Below the pieces are notes generated by a model, which was not told the origin of the DNA, ran no database searches, and saw nothing but the letters and a program-made list of their open reading frames with translations. A stretch of 64,000 nt of DNA from Bugula neritina (taxonomy: Eukaryota > Bryozoa > Gymnolaemata > Cheilostomatida > Bugulidae), in assembly GCA_964035545.1 (NCBI GenBank), contig OZ037773.1, positions 5,782,251 through 5,846,250 of the forward strand, in the 5' to 3' direction. Below, one piece after another: positions 51,034 through 62,997 of the stretch (its first letter is position 1; each line of letters begins with the position of its first letter). The position numbers were made by a program, and so were the translations under genes.

Positions 51034-52971
51034 TTGTCTCATGAGAAGTTATCTACCCTCATCAAATCAATGTACATACTAAGTTGTATTATCAGCCGAT
51101 ACATTTCATCATTATCACTAATCTGTGGTCAAGGAAGGAAACTTTATTTGCAAGATTAGAATTGGGCTTGAATTTTATTTCTGCAAGAAATTCTTTGGAC
51201 AATGTTACAGATGCGAGGGTAGTTGCATGTTGTTGAAATTGTTAGACAATATCATTTATAGTTTACAATTATCGTTAATATTTTTATACATAGTTATCTA
51301 ATTTTATCAAAGAAAACAGATTTGTACATACTTTAGTTTTTGAATTTGTTTTTAAAGTCTAGTACAATACAGCACAGCTAATATATTCTGATAAATATAG
51401 CATACAGTAACCTACGCAACTTTATCACATGTTTTTTTCACTTAAAGTAAACATAAATATTGTATTTATATTTTGATGTGCCACATAGGCTACGTATTGT
51501 GTTAGTGCAGTGCTTTATATATGAACTTAATACAAACCATTTAGGGTTGGGGCGCAGTACCACTCCCCCTACTATGTTATACTAATCTCATGGTGCTCAC
51601 ACTCTTGCTTAGTTTTCATGGTTTTTCTTACTTTTGCTTCAATCACACTTTATACATACTTTACCAGTTTTGTAAGTTATTACGTTTAATAAATTTGTTT
51701 CTATACATTGTTCCAAGACAATATGCGTACTTAATCAAGGGGGGGGGGGTTATTCCCAGCTTTAGACTGAGTATCAAGGTAATCAGATTGCATGGACCAA
51801 GTGGTTTTAGTCAAAACATTCTATTGGCATAACTTACTTGTATAAGAAGAGAAAAGTCTAGCACTATTTGTAAATAAATAAATATATTGTATCTGGTATG
51901 ATGACATAATTTAGTTTCTAAAGTTCAAGATCACATAAAGCACATTTGTGTTGGAACCATCAAACTGCTCCATGGCTACCTTGACACAAAACATTCGATT
52001 TCACATCCACTGAGTTCTCTAGCTCCGTGAAGTCTCCAGCTGTGCTAGGGGTATGCTCTAAGGGACACAACTCATACTACTCAACATTGTATGTTTTCCT
52101 TGCACAGAGACACCTGTGTGTTACATCACTGGTTTATTCCTGTTGTTTAAATAAAAAGCCGAGACTGCACATTGCTGCATCCTACAACTAACTGCAATAT
52201 CATTGTTATTTATACATTTGGTGGTCATGTGATGCATTTCATACATGGCAACTATAATCTATAACGTAATTAGATGGGTTTCACAGGCTCATGAAATCAG
52301 CTAACTCCAAAAGGAAACTGTAATAACAGACATACTTGATGTTTTTAACTGGATGTTTTGTTTTAGTCAATATTTTGCTTATCCAATAAAAACAGAGATT
52401 AAAAATGTTCCTCATGCAGCTCACTTGTTAAATAAAGCTTTGAGTAAAGGGTAAGAGTATATAAATTAGGTAAGGGTATACACATAGCTAAGGGTTATAT
52501 ACGGTAGGCAGTAACTCGTACAATCTCTAAAAACAAATTGTTGCGCTACTCTTTGTACTATTTAACGGCATAGTTAACGTGCTCTGTGCACAATAAAACA
52601 TATTTATCTGCACAATCTCTGTAGAAGAAACATAATTTTGATGCCATGAGAAGTTATTAAAAACTGTTATCAAAGTTACTTTTGAGTAGAACTCAAAATC
52701 AATCAACAAGCTTTCAGCAGTTCATCTTAGTTTAACAACTTTGATCAGATTTTGTAATAACGTCAGCATATCCTTTGAAGCCCAATCTTAATGCAATGCT
52801 TTGAATCAGTTTCATCAAATCTTTTCTGAAAACACTTCAAAACAGAAAACTTTAATTAAACATATGCTTGCTTTGTCAAGTTCAAGCATATAACATTTAT
52901 ACATATTTTCATGTTAGAGTAAACCTTGTAAAACTGAAAGATCTTAGCTTGGCTTAAAGAAGTAGAAAAAA
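51034..52971. other. DAAM 3' UTR and intergenic region
   Basis: It contains the DAAM 3' UTR, candidate poly(A) signals, a G11 run at 51739-51749 and otherwise AT-rich DNA. No exon, RNA gene or mobile element was recognised before the lectin gene. The lectin promoter should lie in the last few hundred bases. Confidence 0.55.
51688..51693 (+). terminator. Candidate DAAM polyadenylation signal
   Basis: AATAAA lies about 655 bases after the DAAM stop; further AATAAA motifs lie at 51873-51882. Which one is used cannot be told from sequence. Confidence 0.4.
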
Positions 52972-54308
52972 ATGAAACTTTTAAATTTAAATCTGTTTTA
53001 TGGTTTTCTTTGTTTGAAAGATTTGAGCGGCGGTTCTATAAAGATATGCTGCCCTGAAGGATGGGTGGAACATAGCAGCACCTGCTATAAGTACCACAAA
53101 GAGAAAGTGCATTTTGCTGCAGCTTCTAGCGAGTGTTCCAAAGAAAATGCTGTGCTAACTTCCATACGCTCCCCATCAACACTTTCTTTCCTACTTGACT
53201 GGCTACAAGACACATGCAGTAAGTTGAGAATTTAGCAGCTCCCGACAGGCATGTATCCTATCTAATAAATTAATTGTTTATTTCTTTTATTACAGCATCA
53301 CCTTTATTGTAATCTCTCAAAACTTTCAAAACAAAAACAATAAAGGAAATAAAGATGGCAAAACGAAAATGAAAGTATTTTGCCGTTACATTGTTATTTT
53401 TCAAACAGGTAAATGTAGGGCGGTGCACATCGGCATATCTGGTGACGAGGAGCATGCCCGATGGATAGACAACAATGTCTCGCTGTCGGAGACGTACCAC
53501 CCTGAACTGAGTGATCAAGATCATAGCCATGCTTACGCAAAGCCGGAGTGGAGGCTGATGCTGACCGAAAAAGGGACATTAGACTTTCACCAAGACAATA
53601 GGTTGTCCTTCATATGTGCCAAACCTTCTTTTTGTTCTGACAACAATGGTTAGTGTTATATGTCTACCTCTTATATTTATTATGGAGCACTTCCTTCCAA
53701 TAACATGTTTTAGCTTTCTACTATTTTCAATACATTGTTGTAATAAAAAAACTCACAAAAGTCTATAGTCGCCATCCCTGTGAGAAACCCCTGATGGAAG
53801 GGTTTTTTGTTAAATTGAGCTAAGTACTTATTCATATGATGTACAGGAGCAATTATGACTGGATGCTTTTCCTAATACCACCAATGGCCTTTACTGGGGT
53901 TCTAACCCATGACTTCGTGTTTACTAGGCCAACACTAGACCCCTAGACCACGGTTGTAATACATCATGTGATATTACAGTAAAAGACACCACAGCACCTA
54001 GTCCAGTAATTTCTGAGAATACAGAGGAAAGCAGATCAGATATTGGCTGCATAGAGACCTTGAAGCCAACTGGGCATTATCGATTTGTCATCGTTAAGAA
54101 GTGTGACAGCTTCTCCAGTTATCGGGAATTCTTATTTGAAAAAGGGAATGTGTCTAGCATTATAGAAAAATGTGCTTTCCTCTGTGTGAAACAGCAAAAG
54201 TGCTGTGGATTTCATCTGAGTCTACCTAACAAATGCCAGTTGCTTAACAATGCTGCACCAGGACAAACTGGTAGCATTAGAAACTGTTATCTAAAGTCAC
54301 AAAATTAA
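52972..54308 (+). CDS. C-type lectin-like domain protein with C-terminal PAN/apple-like module
   Basis: Exons 52972-53218, 53409-53648 and 53980-54308 give 271 residues. The N terminus (MKLLNLNLFYGFLCL) looks like a short signal peptide, so the protein is probably secreted. Residues about 26-160 are a C-type lectin-like domain: CCPEGWVEHSSTCYKY at the start, the WIGL-type core HIGISGDEEHARWID, and a closing FICAKPSFC. The usual calcium/sugar motifs (EPN or QPD, and WND) are not visible, so calcium-dependent sugar binding is doubtful. Residues about 180-270 carry a PAN/apple-like cysteine pattern (CAFLCVKQQKCCGFHL, then NKCQLL). A T-rich AG at about 53020 could be an acceptor, in which case the true start lies further upstream. 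Intron 2 contains a SINE. I am sure of the lectin fold and less sure of the PAN call. Confidence 0.8.
53752..53957 (-). mobile_element. tRNA-derived SINE in lectin intron 2
   Basis: Read on the minus strand it has A-box-like TGGTCTAGGGG, B-box-like GGGTTAGAACCCC, then GGCCATTGGTGG, AGTCATAATTGCTCCTGT and the tail GGGATGGCGACTATAGAC. This parallels the copy at 48500-48706 along its whole length, with roughly one difference in five to six bases by eye. Confidence 0.85.
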
Positions 54309-54487
54309 CTCCTGCATGACAGCACAACTCCTAAACGCAAACATAATTCTTTTAAACATGAAATATCTGCTGGAGATTGTATTGTGTACTTCATAATAAT
54401 TTCATTGCTTACATATTTCTGTTGTTTCTAAACGCAATTTATAACCAACCTCTATTTTATTTCACAAAATGTATTTGCTAATTTATA

Positions 54488-54493
54488 AATAAA
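54488..54493 (+). terminator. Lectin gene polyadenylation signal
   Basis: AATAAA lies 180 bases after the stop codon, within AT-rich DNA. Confidence 0.5.
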
Positions 54494-54499
54494 ATATGA

Positions 54500-56176
54500 C
54501 ATTTTCAACAGAAGCTGCAATACATATCTTCTTTCCTAGCTCTGTTTCACCAAATCTTTCAAAATTTTGACATGATAAATTAAAAAGAGGATACGGGAAT
54601 AGAAGTGTGTAGTAATTGCTTGTTCATGGAGTATATTACATAATATAGGTCAGCTCTCTTATCTGGTTAGATTTAATTTATAAAATATTATGCAATAGTA
54701 TCCAAGCAGTTATAAAGGTTAACATTGTAAAAATACGTTTACAAACACTATTAAACATAAATTAAATAAATAAATCGCTTTACAAATTTGAGCAAACTCC
54801 AAAAGCTTAAAGGTATGCAATATTTTACTTCTTCATAAAATAAGTAAAGAATGGATTATACATTATCTTTACCCCTCCCAACTGTACATGCATTTGTTTG
54901 TGTGTTCCATATTGTTCACTCAGCACACTACTTTATGTACAAGCCTATAGTTTATGTGTATGTATTGCTATTGTAAACTCCACTGGAAACTGCCGGGGAA
55001 AATCTGCCAATTTCCAAGGCTCACCATTTTCACTTCTACAAGCTAGCAATCTATTATAAATTGTTAAATCAATCCAGGCTGTAAAGAGTGCTTCTAGCCC
55101 TGCGTAAAATAGAAACTAACCATAAATAACATATTAATATAATAGGTATGTATATAATACTATGCCAATGATATAATTATATAGCTTATATTATGTAACA
55201 TGGTATGACATTGTATTTATAAGTTGTTGTTATTTAAGTATAGCAACAAGCTTAGTACACTATTCTAGTTAACCATGCAGTGTAACTGCTATGTAAAACC
55301 TTTGCTGATTGCATGCTGATCTCCGCTTCTTGCTTTAAGAGAGTTAAGTTGAGTATATCTGTTCGTTTCAATGAGGTTATAGAGAAAAGTACTTTCTGAA
55401 ACTGTCAAATTTGAATATATTTTTTACAAAAACTGAAAGTAACTGGGTAAGTTTCACTTAGTTTTTAAAGGAAAAATTATCAATTCCACTGTTTTGTTGT
55501 TTTACCAACCTGTTAGGTTTGAGCTTTTAATTGGCTTTTTTAAAGAACCTTAATTGAACTATGGCTAACTGCATTGTATATATTTCATCTTAACACTTTA
55601 TACCAATTTTTGCTCTGCAGTTTCGAATGGTTTGAACAGGTCTTATCTGAACCTAACTTAATACAAATCTCAGTTAATAAAAACAATGATGTTGTTCCTG
55701 GTTTCTCCTAATGTACAATAGCATATTTTCTTCCAGACTAAAGATTCTTTGTGAATTATTTTCTAAATTCTAAAAATATTACCTTGTTTAAATAGAGTTC
55801 TGATAACATTTTAAGTATTGTCAAAGTTTATAAATACACTTTTGCCCATTTTAAAAACTGCTGTTTGAAGACTATTATGCTTTAATGGCAGTTTTACCAG
55901 CACACCAACCTGGTAACCTGATGGTAACATGTTTCAAATGCTAGATTAGCTGACAAGAATATAGTTTTTCTTGAACTGATAAGAAACTGGCAGCAATACA
56001 TGACTTATTTTAGCTTTTATTAAACTTTATTTTCTTAGTGTAGAACGTTACACTGTGTATTCAATTTGAATATACGTAGACGTGGGGGTATTACTCTTAC
56101 TATAATTATGTTGTTACTTATTTCATGCAGTTTCAAGTTGACCAATTAGAAAATATCTAATATTTAAAGCAGAGTT
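54500..56176. other. Intergenic region, nothing recognised
   Basis: AT-rich DNA between the lectin 3' end and the first coding exon of the sulfotransferase. No long frame, repeat array or mobile element stands out. The sulfotransferase promoter must lie here, but I see no clear TATA box. Confidence 0.5.
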
Positions 56177-59100
56177 ATGAGGAAATCAGGTATGGAATGT
56201 AATTAATTTTATAAACTATTAAAATGAGTTGCCTATTAAACCTGTTTATAGATATTTTCTATATAGTTTAAAATTTATGATTGTGTCTTTATGAAACTAT
56301 GTTATAATATTTAATATAATAATTGCCATTGCTATAATACTAGTGCGTGTAATTTAGCTAAAAGTAATATCTTATGGTACTAGTAATCAATATTTTTATT
56401 TAGAGCACAAATTATTCTCGACTACTTCTAAAATTATAATTATAGGTTCTGCTATCTACCCATGTAAATGTCTTGTTTTCAATATATAATATAAAGTTAT
56501 TTTAGTTTGAAAGACTTGTCTCTGCTTATAATGTCAAGTTTAAATATAAAGCTTAAATATAATTATTAGCAATGAGGATAAAATGCAATTGTCTTAACAA
56601 AATAGCTTTCTTTTTGAAAAAATTAAATATTGTTACGTGATAGTTTTTCTAAATAATAGCAAAATATAAATAAAACAAAATTATTTCTTGAAGTTGATTT
56701 TTTAAAATTTAAATTCATTGCTTTTTTAGTAAAATACTTAAAACTCAACACTCCTGCTTTATGCTTATATAGCCACAATAACTAAAATTGAACTTTTACA
56801 TGTGCTAAATTCAGAGGTACACACTTTGTTAAAGTGATTACACTTTTAATTGAATATTTCTCTTGCAGAATTACAACGTAGGAATGACTCCACATTGCGT
56901 GCGCTTGCAGCTTGTGTCAACTACTGTCTTCCACCAAAATCAAAGATGTTACTTTTTGCTGCAGTCATGTCTTTGGGAATGTTTCTGGTTATTAACATGA
57001 TGACAAGACATCAGGAGAAAGGTGTATATTTAATATAGATTCAAATTAAGAATTGTCAACCCATTATTGATGTTGAAAAATATACATTATACTGTATATT
57101 ATAGTAAATGATATATGTCGAATTATAAAATGAATAATAACAGCAATTAAGTGTAAAAATAAAATCTAACAATGTGCAGTAGCCTATATATAAGATTTTA
57201 TTTTCCTCATAGATTCAGCATTACTGTAATGTCTAGTTGCATGATGTGCTCATTTTTTTGCTTTCAGGTTTTGCTTTTAAGAAAGCAAAAAAATTTACAG
57301 TCTCAAACGAACAAGGTAAACAATTGCAATATTCAAAGCGAATAAATTTATGTTTAGTCGCCTGAAATGTCATTGTAACACAAAAATAACTTCTTGGGTA
57401 AGAGTGCTGCATTGTAAGCAACTATAACAAATATGCTAAACACTGCCTCTCTAAACATTTTTCACTCATTTTAACATTTGCTACTGCAAAATAATATGTT
57501 TTGCTGCTAAAATATGATAGATATTTTATAAACATAATTTGATATTTTAAGTAGGTTACATGTGTAATGAAATTAAATATACAGTTTATACATAGAGATA
57601 AACTACATAGCATAGACATCTAGATATATACTACATATGCAGTATATAAATTTAGTATATAGACATATATCGTATATTGTATAGACATAAACTACATTGT
57701 ATATAGACACAAACCACACAGTATATATATAAGCTATATGTATATATATACATGTATATAATTATATATACACCACACAGTACACAATATTAAAACAGCT
57801 TTAATGCGTGTCAAACCATTGGACATTTAGGTAATTTAGCCTGTAAAACTTTAATGCAGCATATATTGCATCATTAAATTTTCTGTAAACAAAATTCAAA
57901 AATATGATCAATAAATTACCCTTTGCCTGATGTTGAAACGTAATAATCTAAAGATTTTTTTTAGATATTTTATCAACAAATTTGTTGTGGATGAAAGACA
58001 GAGCTCTGCCATTACGATTAAAATATCAGCAGCTAGAAAGAATAAGATCTGTGCAAAGGGTAAAAGTACAGTCGGATGCTGTAATATCTAGATGTATTTT
58101 GTTAGTTTAATAATTTACTAGCTTAATATTTTATTAATTAAATATTTTATTAATTTATTACTTTTGTTATTAAAACAATAGCGAACCTAATACATATCAA
58201 TATTAAAAATTTTCAGTTAAAATGGTGAAGAGTTAGAATGGGAGGTAGTAAAAACATGCTTATTTAAGATCGATTATTAAGAGTTTATTGTTTCCAGTTT
58301 TGTGAAAAGAAGCCCCCTAACTCTAGCCAACTCTACCCTAGTGTCTACAAGTCTTTCAGAAATGTGTCCTTTGCTCTTCTACCCAAGACTGGTTCAACAA
58401 ACATCCTTCGAATGATTTGTATTATAGTTGGTCCGAAATGTACAAATATAACCGGCTATCCTGACGAATATCATTACGTACCCAGGTATGTATAATTCCA
58501 GTCAGCCTTTAGCAATTTGTAAATATCTCCAAAGTTACTGTCAAATTGTCAACACGAGTGGTGTTATTATTTCCTAGTAGCTCCCATGGTGTAATGGCTA
58601 GCACACCAGTTTGCAAGTTTGACGTTTGATTATATTAGTTAGAAGCAGAAGCTTTTACATCAAGTCATGTGACCAGGGCACCGGCCAAAAGTGTCAACCC
58701 TGCAAACATTCTTCAGTTATGGCTCAAGGTGTCACTGTTTAATTATGTTTACTATTTAAGCAATGCCTTTTATATGTTAAAAAATTGCTTATATAAAGTA
58801 AACAGTCTATTTGAATCATATAATTGGCACAATGATAACTAATCAAACGATATGGGTACTGAAATAAGCTTGAAGTTCAATTACTGCAATTTCCGATACT
58901 TTCTTTAAGTTACATAATATAATATCAGTTGCTATATAATTTAATAATGTTAATTATAAACAATGATTGGGCCAATTGTGGAGATACTTTTGGATTGAAA
59001 TGATTTCATTCTCATAGTTGGCAAATGTTAGCTTTTTGTAGCTAGGATTTTGCTGCTAGATGAATAGGGGTTATCCCCACATTATTGTGACCATCATTAT

Positions 59101-61005
59101 TCTTCTTAACTGGACTTATACATGCTGGTATGAAAATCAATGTGTGACTGCAAAATCTGTACAAACGAAGTTGACATCAGAGTTTTTATATCAAATAGGT
59201 TTCTTTCTACAGCTGGGAACCTAAAATTGTATACCAAAGGGAGAAGTGATTGGAGCACCCGTAACTTCATCTTTACATTTGTACGGAACCCATGGCGCCG
59301 CTTAGTTAGCACGTATATAGAAAAAGTTTTGTTTACAGACTCTTTCATTGACATCTGTTCCCAGCACAACAATTCTAAGTTTGTCAACCTTTACAGGTAT
59401 GAAAATAAACTCGATGTAACTGTTTTAACTCACATAAAGTTTAGGCTTTTAGAACATAAGAATGCATGACTGTTAGTGCCTTTATATTCAAAGATCCAAC
59501 TTATTGGAAAAATAGAAAATTTAGTTTTTCTCATTGTTTGAAATTTCTTTCCTAATATGTAGCAATTTGGCTGTTTAACAGACACAGCTGGTGACTGAAA
59601 ATTAGCTATTGTATATGATGCTCGCTAAAAATGGCACTGTTAAAAATGGCACTGTTAAAAATGGCACCGGAATAATGGCAACAATGGTAATAATGGCAAG
59701 CATACACCAAAAATTGTGCATAAAACACTACTGACTGCAATTAATTTTTATTCCAAAAATTAAATTAATCTTTAGCAGGCATGCAACTCTTAATTAAGTT
59801 AAACAAAATATAACATTTATCATGCAGATATACACAAACATTTTGTGATTTAAAATTAAAAAGGGACCAATCATAAAAGTTTTAATTAAGCAGAAATTTG
59901 GTATCAGGAGTGAACATATTTTAATCAGAGATTCTATAGATCTTAATAGGTGTTCAGATTAACTTAAATATACAAAAACATTCCTGCTCTATATTGATGC
60001 AAAGAGTATATATCATTCTATTATTAATATAGAAACAATTGAAATTCATTATGAAAAGCAATAATTGTTTTTTATGTTCTGTTGTAGAGAAAAACAAGAA
60101 TCTAATGAGACACTAACTTTCAATGAGTTCCTAAGATACTGCGTGATAGAACAATACTTTATGGGAGGAGCTAAGAATATGGAACCTCACTACAGACCTC
60201 AGATACTTTCTGGAGCTTTTTGTGAGATCAACTATAATTTCATAGGCAAGTGTAACTTTCTGGAAGCTTCTCTACTTACTTGATTGAGTTAAACTTTGCG
60301 AAAAGCTAACACAAATCTGCCAGCTTTTTTTAAAGGCAAGTGTAACTTTCTGGAAGATTTCTCAATTTTCTTTAATGAGTCAAAACTCTTCAAAGAACTA
60401 ACACAAATAGGACATTATAATTTCATTATAGTGCTTTTATATAGTATAAATGTAGAGATTTTCTAACAATATGTATTTGATGCTTATTGTGGTACAATAT
60501 TATAGTATTTTATATTACATTTATGCGATATAGTATTATAGTTATATAGCATGCAGTACATCAGATATAAAACATATTTTGTTATATGATTGCTTATTTC
60601 ATTAAAAAAAAGTTACAACAGATACATATTATTATTTGTTTTGGGTTAAACTTGCACTTTTTATAACCAACTAAATTATTATATATTTTTTGTATTTTTC
60701 AAACATACCAAACTTATTGAAATAATGGGAATGTTTCATGGCGCTTCAAATAACTTTTTCTTATAGGAAAAACAGAAACTTATGATGAAGATATCAAAGT
60801 AGTATTAGAACAGTTCCAAATATCTAATATTACCTGGTTACTGAAAGAAGCTGAAAAATATCGAAAACCGAATGAGAAAGCCCATCTTACATCTTCTACC
60901 TATCTTCAACACTGGAAAACTGTAGACATTTGGATGATAGATTTACTGAAGGAAATATATGCTGATGACTTTGAAATGTTTAATTATCCACTGAGTCCTT
61001 TTTAA
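56177..61005 (+). CDS. Carbohydrate sulfotransferase (sulfotransferase family 2, type II Golgi membrane protein)
   Basis: Exons 56177-56189, 56869-57021, 57268-57315, 57965-58059, 58298-58485, 59199-59396, 60088-60245 and 60767-61005 give 363 residues, the usual size for CHST8-14 enzymes. These transfer sulfate from PAPS to glycans in the Golgi lumen. A short cytoplasmic tail precedes a membrane anchor at 31-49 (MLLFAAVMSLGMFLVINMM). The 5'-phosphosulfate-binding loop is LLPKTGSTNILRM (130-142) and the 3'-phosphate motif is FVRNPWRRLVSTY (193-205). The C terminus ends TWLLKEAEKY...FEMFNYPLSPF. The intron after 60245 is GC-AG. Exon 6 could instead start at 59181, adding six residues in frame. 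The 13-nt first exon was chosen because its donor and phase fit (G joined to AA). The sugar acceptor cannot be told from sequence. Confidence 0.87.
57600..57785. repeat. Degenerate ATAGACATA/TATATA tract
   Basis: An imperfect repeat of ATAGACATAAACTACATNGTAT-like units inside a sulfotransferase intron, running into TATATA. Not coding. Confidence 0.6.
58577..58740 (+). mobile_element. Possible second, degenerate tRNA-derived SINE
   Basis: GCTCCCATGGTGTAATGGCTAGCACA resembles the 5' half of a tRNA, with an A-box-like TGGTGTAATGGC. The B box is weak and no second copy was found in this window. The body does not match the SINE family at 48500. Confidence 0.35.
59625..59705. repeat. AAAAATGGCACTGTT tandem repeat
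   Basis: Three copies of (C)TAAAAATGGCACTGTT are followed by further ATGGCAA/ATGGTAA motifs, in a sulfotransferase intron. Confidence 0.7.
60242..60410 (+). repeat. Tandem duplication starting at the GC donor of the sulfotransferase
   Basis: ATAGGCAAGTGTAACTTTCTGGAAG at the exon 7 donor (60242) recurs as AAAGGCAAGTGTAACTTTCTGGAAG at about 60333. Each is followed by a related stretch ending AGCTAACACAAAT or GAACTAACACAAAT. The unit is about 90 bp with two copies. Confidence 0.8.
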
Positions 61006-61007
61006 CA

Positions 61008-61013
61008 AATAAA
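61008..61013 (+). terminator. Sulfotransferase polyadenylation signal, 2 bases after the stop
   Basis: TAA (61003-61005) is followed almost at once by AATAAA, implying a 3' UTR of only about 20-40 bases if this signal is used. Confidence 0.55.
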
Positions 61014-62997
61014 GCTAATATTTTAATTGTTTTCTTTGCTTCAAATAGTAACTTTAAAATTAAAAAACAGAGAAAATATGTAGGTCTATATAAGCCTATA
61101 CTAACAATTATTCTACTGATAAATACTAGCATGTCAGTATCTTCATGTGTTTTAGAAAACTAATCATTTGAGTAGAACCAGATTTGCTCTCTCTTGCTTG
61201 CAATGACCTATAAAAAGGCAACATAATAGCCATAGCCAAGATAATAAGCTGCTGTATCTAAGTCTAGCTCCTTACGTAATAGATGCAGCCCATTGCTACT
61301 GGTAAAAAAATCAATTAATGTTTGAAGCCTGATCACCAGTTGACAGCTTATATGTGCGTGTACATCTAATAAATGTTGAGATAGTCTAATTTAGTAAACC
61401 TTAGTACAGGCTACAGATTTTGCTGAAATATGAACTTGATTTGTACAAAAAGACTTATTTTCAAGAATATACTAATTAAAATTCTAAGTCAGCAAGACCT
61501 AAATGCATGCACTCATTAATCATTCTGAATTGGTAAAGTGATTTAGAGCAATAATACATATATCAACACAAATATTTCAAAGCTATATGCACATATAATA
61601 TAGTATACGTTATACGTTATATATGATGTAAATACGAAATATCCGTATACATATACTATTGACAGACTATTTCTGAAACAGCTACAATACATGTATCAAG
61701 TTATTCTTTTTATATCTAAATTTTTATACTTCTTTAAGTTGGGTGGTAAAAACTTCAGCTTCTTTCATTGCATAGGTTGCGCTGCTCTCTTCTGTTGATA
61801 GACAAACAATGAAACAGTTGCTATATAGAAATATTCTATATTTGCTTTTATTTAGTTCATCTTTTCCAGTCTGTTTATTTATCATGTTGATGAAATGCTA
61901 TGAGGCCATTAGCATATATAGTACCTACTCCTGTTAAGCCAATCATTGTTGATTTGACATCTACAATGGCCTTAAGTGGTGCCAACAGCGTTGATATGAC
62001 TGGTTAGCTTTCAACACTGGTTCATTCAACATATTTTGTAATACAGCTACTTGAACGTATAAGCTTTCAAGTCTGTTTGGTTAGGTAGTTAGAAGTAAAT
62101 TGATTTGTCACATAAGAAATTCTATTTAATTAACTAGAAACTATAGAGTACTAGATAGTATGTAGGGACTAATTGGCTATAGATATTCTATTTGCTATAA
62201 ATATCATGTACGCATCAAGTAATTCTACCTTGTTGCGCAATTCACGTATTCATACTGACCAACAAGGAGTTTCAATATGAGAGTATCAGGTGAGATTTAC
62301 ATATGTGATGTATCAGTCATATATTAATATACTAACTGTAATTACTGTAGAGAAGTGACTGCAGCAACTTTGTTTAGCATTCAGTATTGTTATAGTCTGT
62401 AGAAAATATTTGATTAATAGATTAGTCTTAGTTGTTTATCTTGGCCAAAAGTTGCTATTTTCTAAGATTCATATTTTGTAAAATTTTTATTTTCATTGCA
62501 GAAGTGGAGTTAAAACTTTGAGTGTGTTGATATTTTTTGTTGTCAATTTATTCTCTTTAGTATTTAACCAGATACTCATGTCTGTGTAGTTGGGTAACTG
62601 TTATGTCTTATTTATAATATTCATTTGAGTTGGGCCTGACTACTGGAAATGCATAAAACTTTAAGCATTAAAATTCTAATATCTTCACTATAATTCTATT
62701 TACAAACATAAACATTTGTAAAAAAATATATGATGTTAAAGAAAAGAAATTACACGCTATAATACTACAACCAACGCCAATAAACTAATAAGACAACAAT
62801 GTTGTGAACTTGTAGGGTAGCTACAACTTGAATTTGATATCCATGAAAATAGATCTGCTAGTTTATTACTCATCTACGTAGCAATAGAACACTTAACTAA
62901 GTTTATTGCTACTCAGGCTTGTTGAAGTTGCCAACTCTTGAAATGCCAGTGATAGTAAAGGTCTTCAAGCTTTTAAGTATGACTATAAACGAATCCG
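61014..62997. other. Intergenic region
   Basis: AT-rich DNA without a long open frame. It includes a TATAAATA (62196-62203) followed about 80 bases later by an ATG with a donor (62277-62291), a possible gene start. Nothing else was recognised. Confidence 0.5.
62196..62289 (+). promoter_or_regulatory. Possible promoter and first exon of a further gene
   Basis: A TATAAATA box lies 74 bases upstream of ATGAGAGTATCAG, which is followed by GTGAGA. The coding part is 13 nt and ends in phase 1, exactly like the first exon of the sulfotransferase (ATGAGGAAATCAG|GTATGG). It may start a tandem paralogue that continues beyond the window; unproven. Confidence 0.25.
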
